The notes beneath the pieces are model-generated. The model had not been told where the DNA came from and searched no databases. It was given only the letters and a program-made list of their open reading frames with translations. The translations under genes and the position numbers were made by a program. A stretch of DNA of 64,000 nt from Chitinophagales bacterium (GTDB lineage Bacteria > Bacteroidota > Bacteroidia > Chitinophagales > JADIYW01). Each line of letters starts with the position of its first letter. Positions within the stretch are counted from its first letter, which is position 1. This document shows positions 63,426 to 64,000 of this stretch, one piece after another. The stretch is taken from assembly GCA_023957245.1 (NCBI GenBank), contig JAMLHJ010000015.1, positions 1 to 64,000 of the forward strand, read 5' to 3'.

Positions 63426-63560
63426 CACAACATCACCTATACGCAAGCAGGGGTTTCGTGCTTCGTAGGACAGGAAAGTGCTAAATTTGAAGTTCAGTTC
63501 TTCGTAGGTAGTTCAGTGGTTAAAATCCCTGCCTGCGTATAGCTGAGAACCGTTATGGGC
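63426..63560 (+). repeat. attC-like imperfect hairpin 2
   Basis: An AAC (63429-63431) is followed by CTATACGCAAGCAGGG (63437-63452). The partner CCCTGCCTGCGTATAG (63527-63542) comes 74 bases later, then GTT (63552-63554) in CCGTTATGGGC. Arm length, loop length and flanking AAC/GTT match the hairpin at 61599-61730, so the two elements bracket the TPR/TIR gene pair. A shorter internal dyad, AAGCACGAAG/TTTCGTGCTT, overlaps the left side. Confidence 0.5.
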
Positions 63561-63724
63561 AAGTTTATGAAACATAGCGGTCAGACAAGAGAACCACCAA
63601 AGACAAGTATTCTCGACAGTTCTTAACGGACTTCGACATATTATTATCGTGGAGACCAGCGACCACAAAAAAACGGGGCGGACACCGAAAAGCCAAACGA
63701 GTAGGAAACAAAATTTTATATATA
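63561..63724. other. Short non-coding gap
   Basis: This C/A-rich sequence separates the second hairpin from the lipoprotein gene, with no convincing gene or repeat. Its composition resembles the other island-end non-coding segments. Confidence 0.5.
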
Positions 63725-64000
63725 ATGAAACTTCTAATTAACCAAATAATCCTGCTGATTTTAGTTTTTATTTTCAATTCATGCTCAAAATCAAATAATA
63801 TAGTTGGGTGCTGGAAAGACCAACATTCCCAAACGATTATTATGAAAGATGATGGGACTCTAACTAGGGCTTCTCATGAAGGAACTTGGAAATTAATAGA
63901 TAATGACAGATTAAATTTTATGTGGTCAGATGGTAGTACCGACACTCATACAATAGTAAAAATAAATAATAATTTAATGGTAATTAAATATAACGGTTTT
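63725..64000 (+). CDS. Lipoprotein, 3' end outside the window
   Basis: The visible 92 codons begin with a lipoprotein signal (MKLLINQIILLILVFIF, lipobox FNSC) and continue with IVGCWKDQHSQTIIMKDDGT and a GTWKLIDNDRLNF strand pattern. This resembles small lipocalin-like or DUF-type lipoproteins with a GTW motif. The frame is open to the window edge. It follows the second attC-like hairpin and could be the next cassette gene. No function can be assigned. Confidence 0.7.
   Translation, partial: MKLLINQIILLILVFIFNSCSKSNNIVGCWKDQHSQTIIMKDDGTLTRASHEGTWKLIDNDRLNFMWSDGSTDTHTIVKINNNLMVIKYNGF

Noticed and set aside
63357..63542. 61-codon plus-strand frame
   Set aside because: It overlaps the TIR gene and the second attC-like hairpin; explained by the hairpin sequence.

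Overview
The window is a chromosomal segment of a Bacteroidota (Bacteroidetes) bacterium. The evidence is an AT-rich backbone, Bacteroidota-type -7 boxes (TAnnTTTG), C-terminal type IX secretion (T9SS) sorting domains, a PorT-like beta-barrel, a RicT/PSP1 protein, DUF1573 and DUF983 proteins, and a BtuB/BtuG-style B12 uptake pair behind a cobalamin riboswitch. The order or genus cannot be fixed from this sequence alone. No rRNA, transposase, integrase, prophage or CRISPR array was seen.

Layout. (1) 1-7355, minus strand: a type III restriction-modification locus (XRE regulator, Res, GxxExxY protein, YhcG/DUF1016 nuclease, Mod) whose genes are separated by copies of the same short intergenic repeats. 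(2) 7530-29469: housekeeping genes. They include a pterin dehydratase, an MpaB-like protein, glyA, a sugar nucleotidyltransferase, mazG, a two-component pair, a polyprenyl synthase, a CDF transporter, a PAP2 phosphatase, a VWA protein, a secreted endonuclease I, ricT, a CrtI-like oxidoreductase, a very large NtrY-like kinase, tRNA-Cys(GCA), folB and a glutaryl-CoA-dehydrogenase-like gene. (3) 29509-34530: a giant secreted M43 metalloprotease with fourteen nearly identical 65-residue repeats. (4) 34713-44978: a Zn/Cd P-type ATPase, an EmrAB-type efflux pair, envelope proteins, a HemB-like protein lacking its Schiff-base lysine, fructose-1,6-bisphosphatase and a Nudix hydrolase. (5) 45034-48255: the riboswitch-controlled B12 uptake operon. 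(6) 48567-61601: a 13-kb defence island framed by inverted copies of one composite palindromic element. (7) 61599-63560: a two-gene cassette (deoxyribosyltransferase-like/TPR protein plus ThsB-type TIR protein) flanked by two attC-like hairpins, followed by a truncated lipoprotein gene.

The defence island has a recognisable promoter and then a tightly packed operon: half-hsdS, hsdM, CBASS nucleotide cyclase, E2-like CBASS protein, full hsdS, HNH-SAVED effector (Cap5), DUF2188 protein, Schlafen/AlbA protein, hsdR and a YgjP metalloprotease. A type II-short CBASS is therefore interleaved with a type I restriction system. The S-subunit gene lies between the CBASS E2 and the CBASS nuclease, with start/stop overlaps at three consecutive junctions. 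The cyclase-to-DUF2188 block also looks more AT-rich than hsdM and hsdR, as if it entered as one unit carrying its own specificity gene.

The candidates for undescribed biology are the interleaved CBASS/hsd operon, the inverted elements at its ends, and the DRHyd-TPR/TIR cassette.
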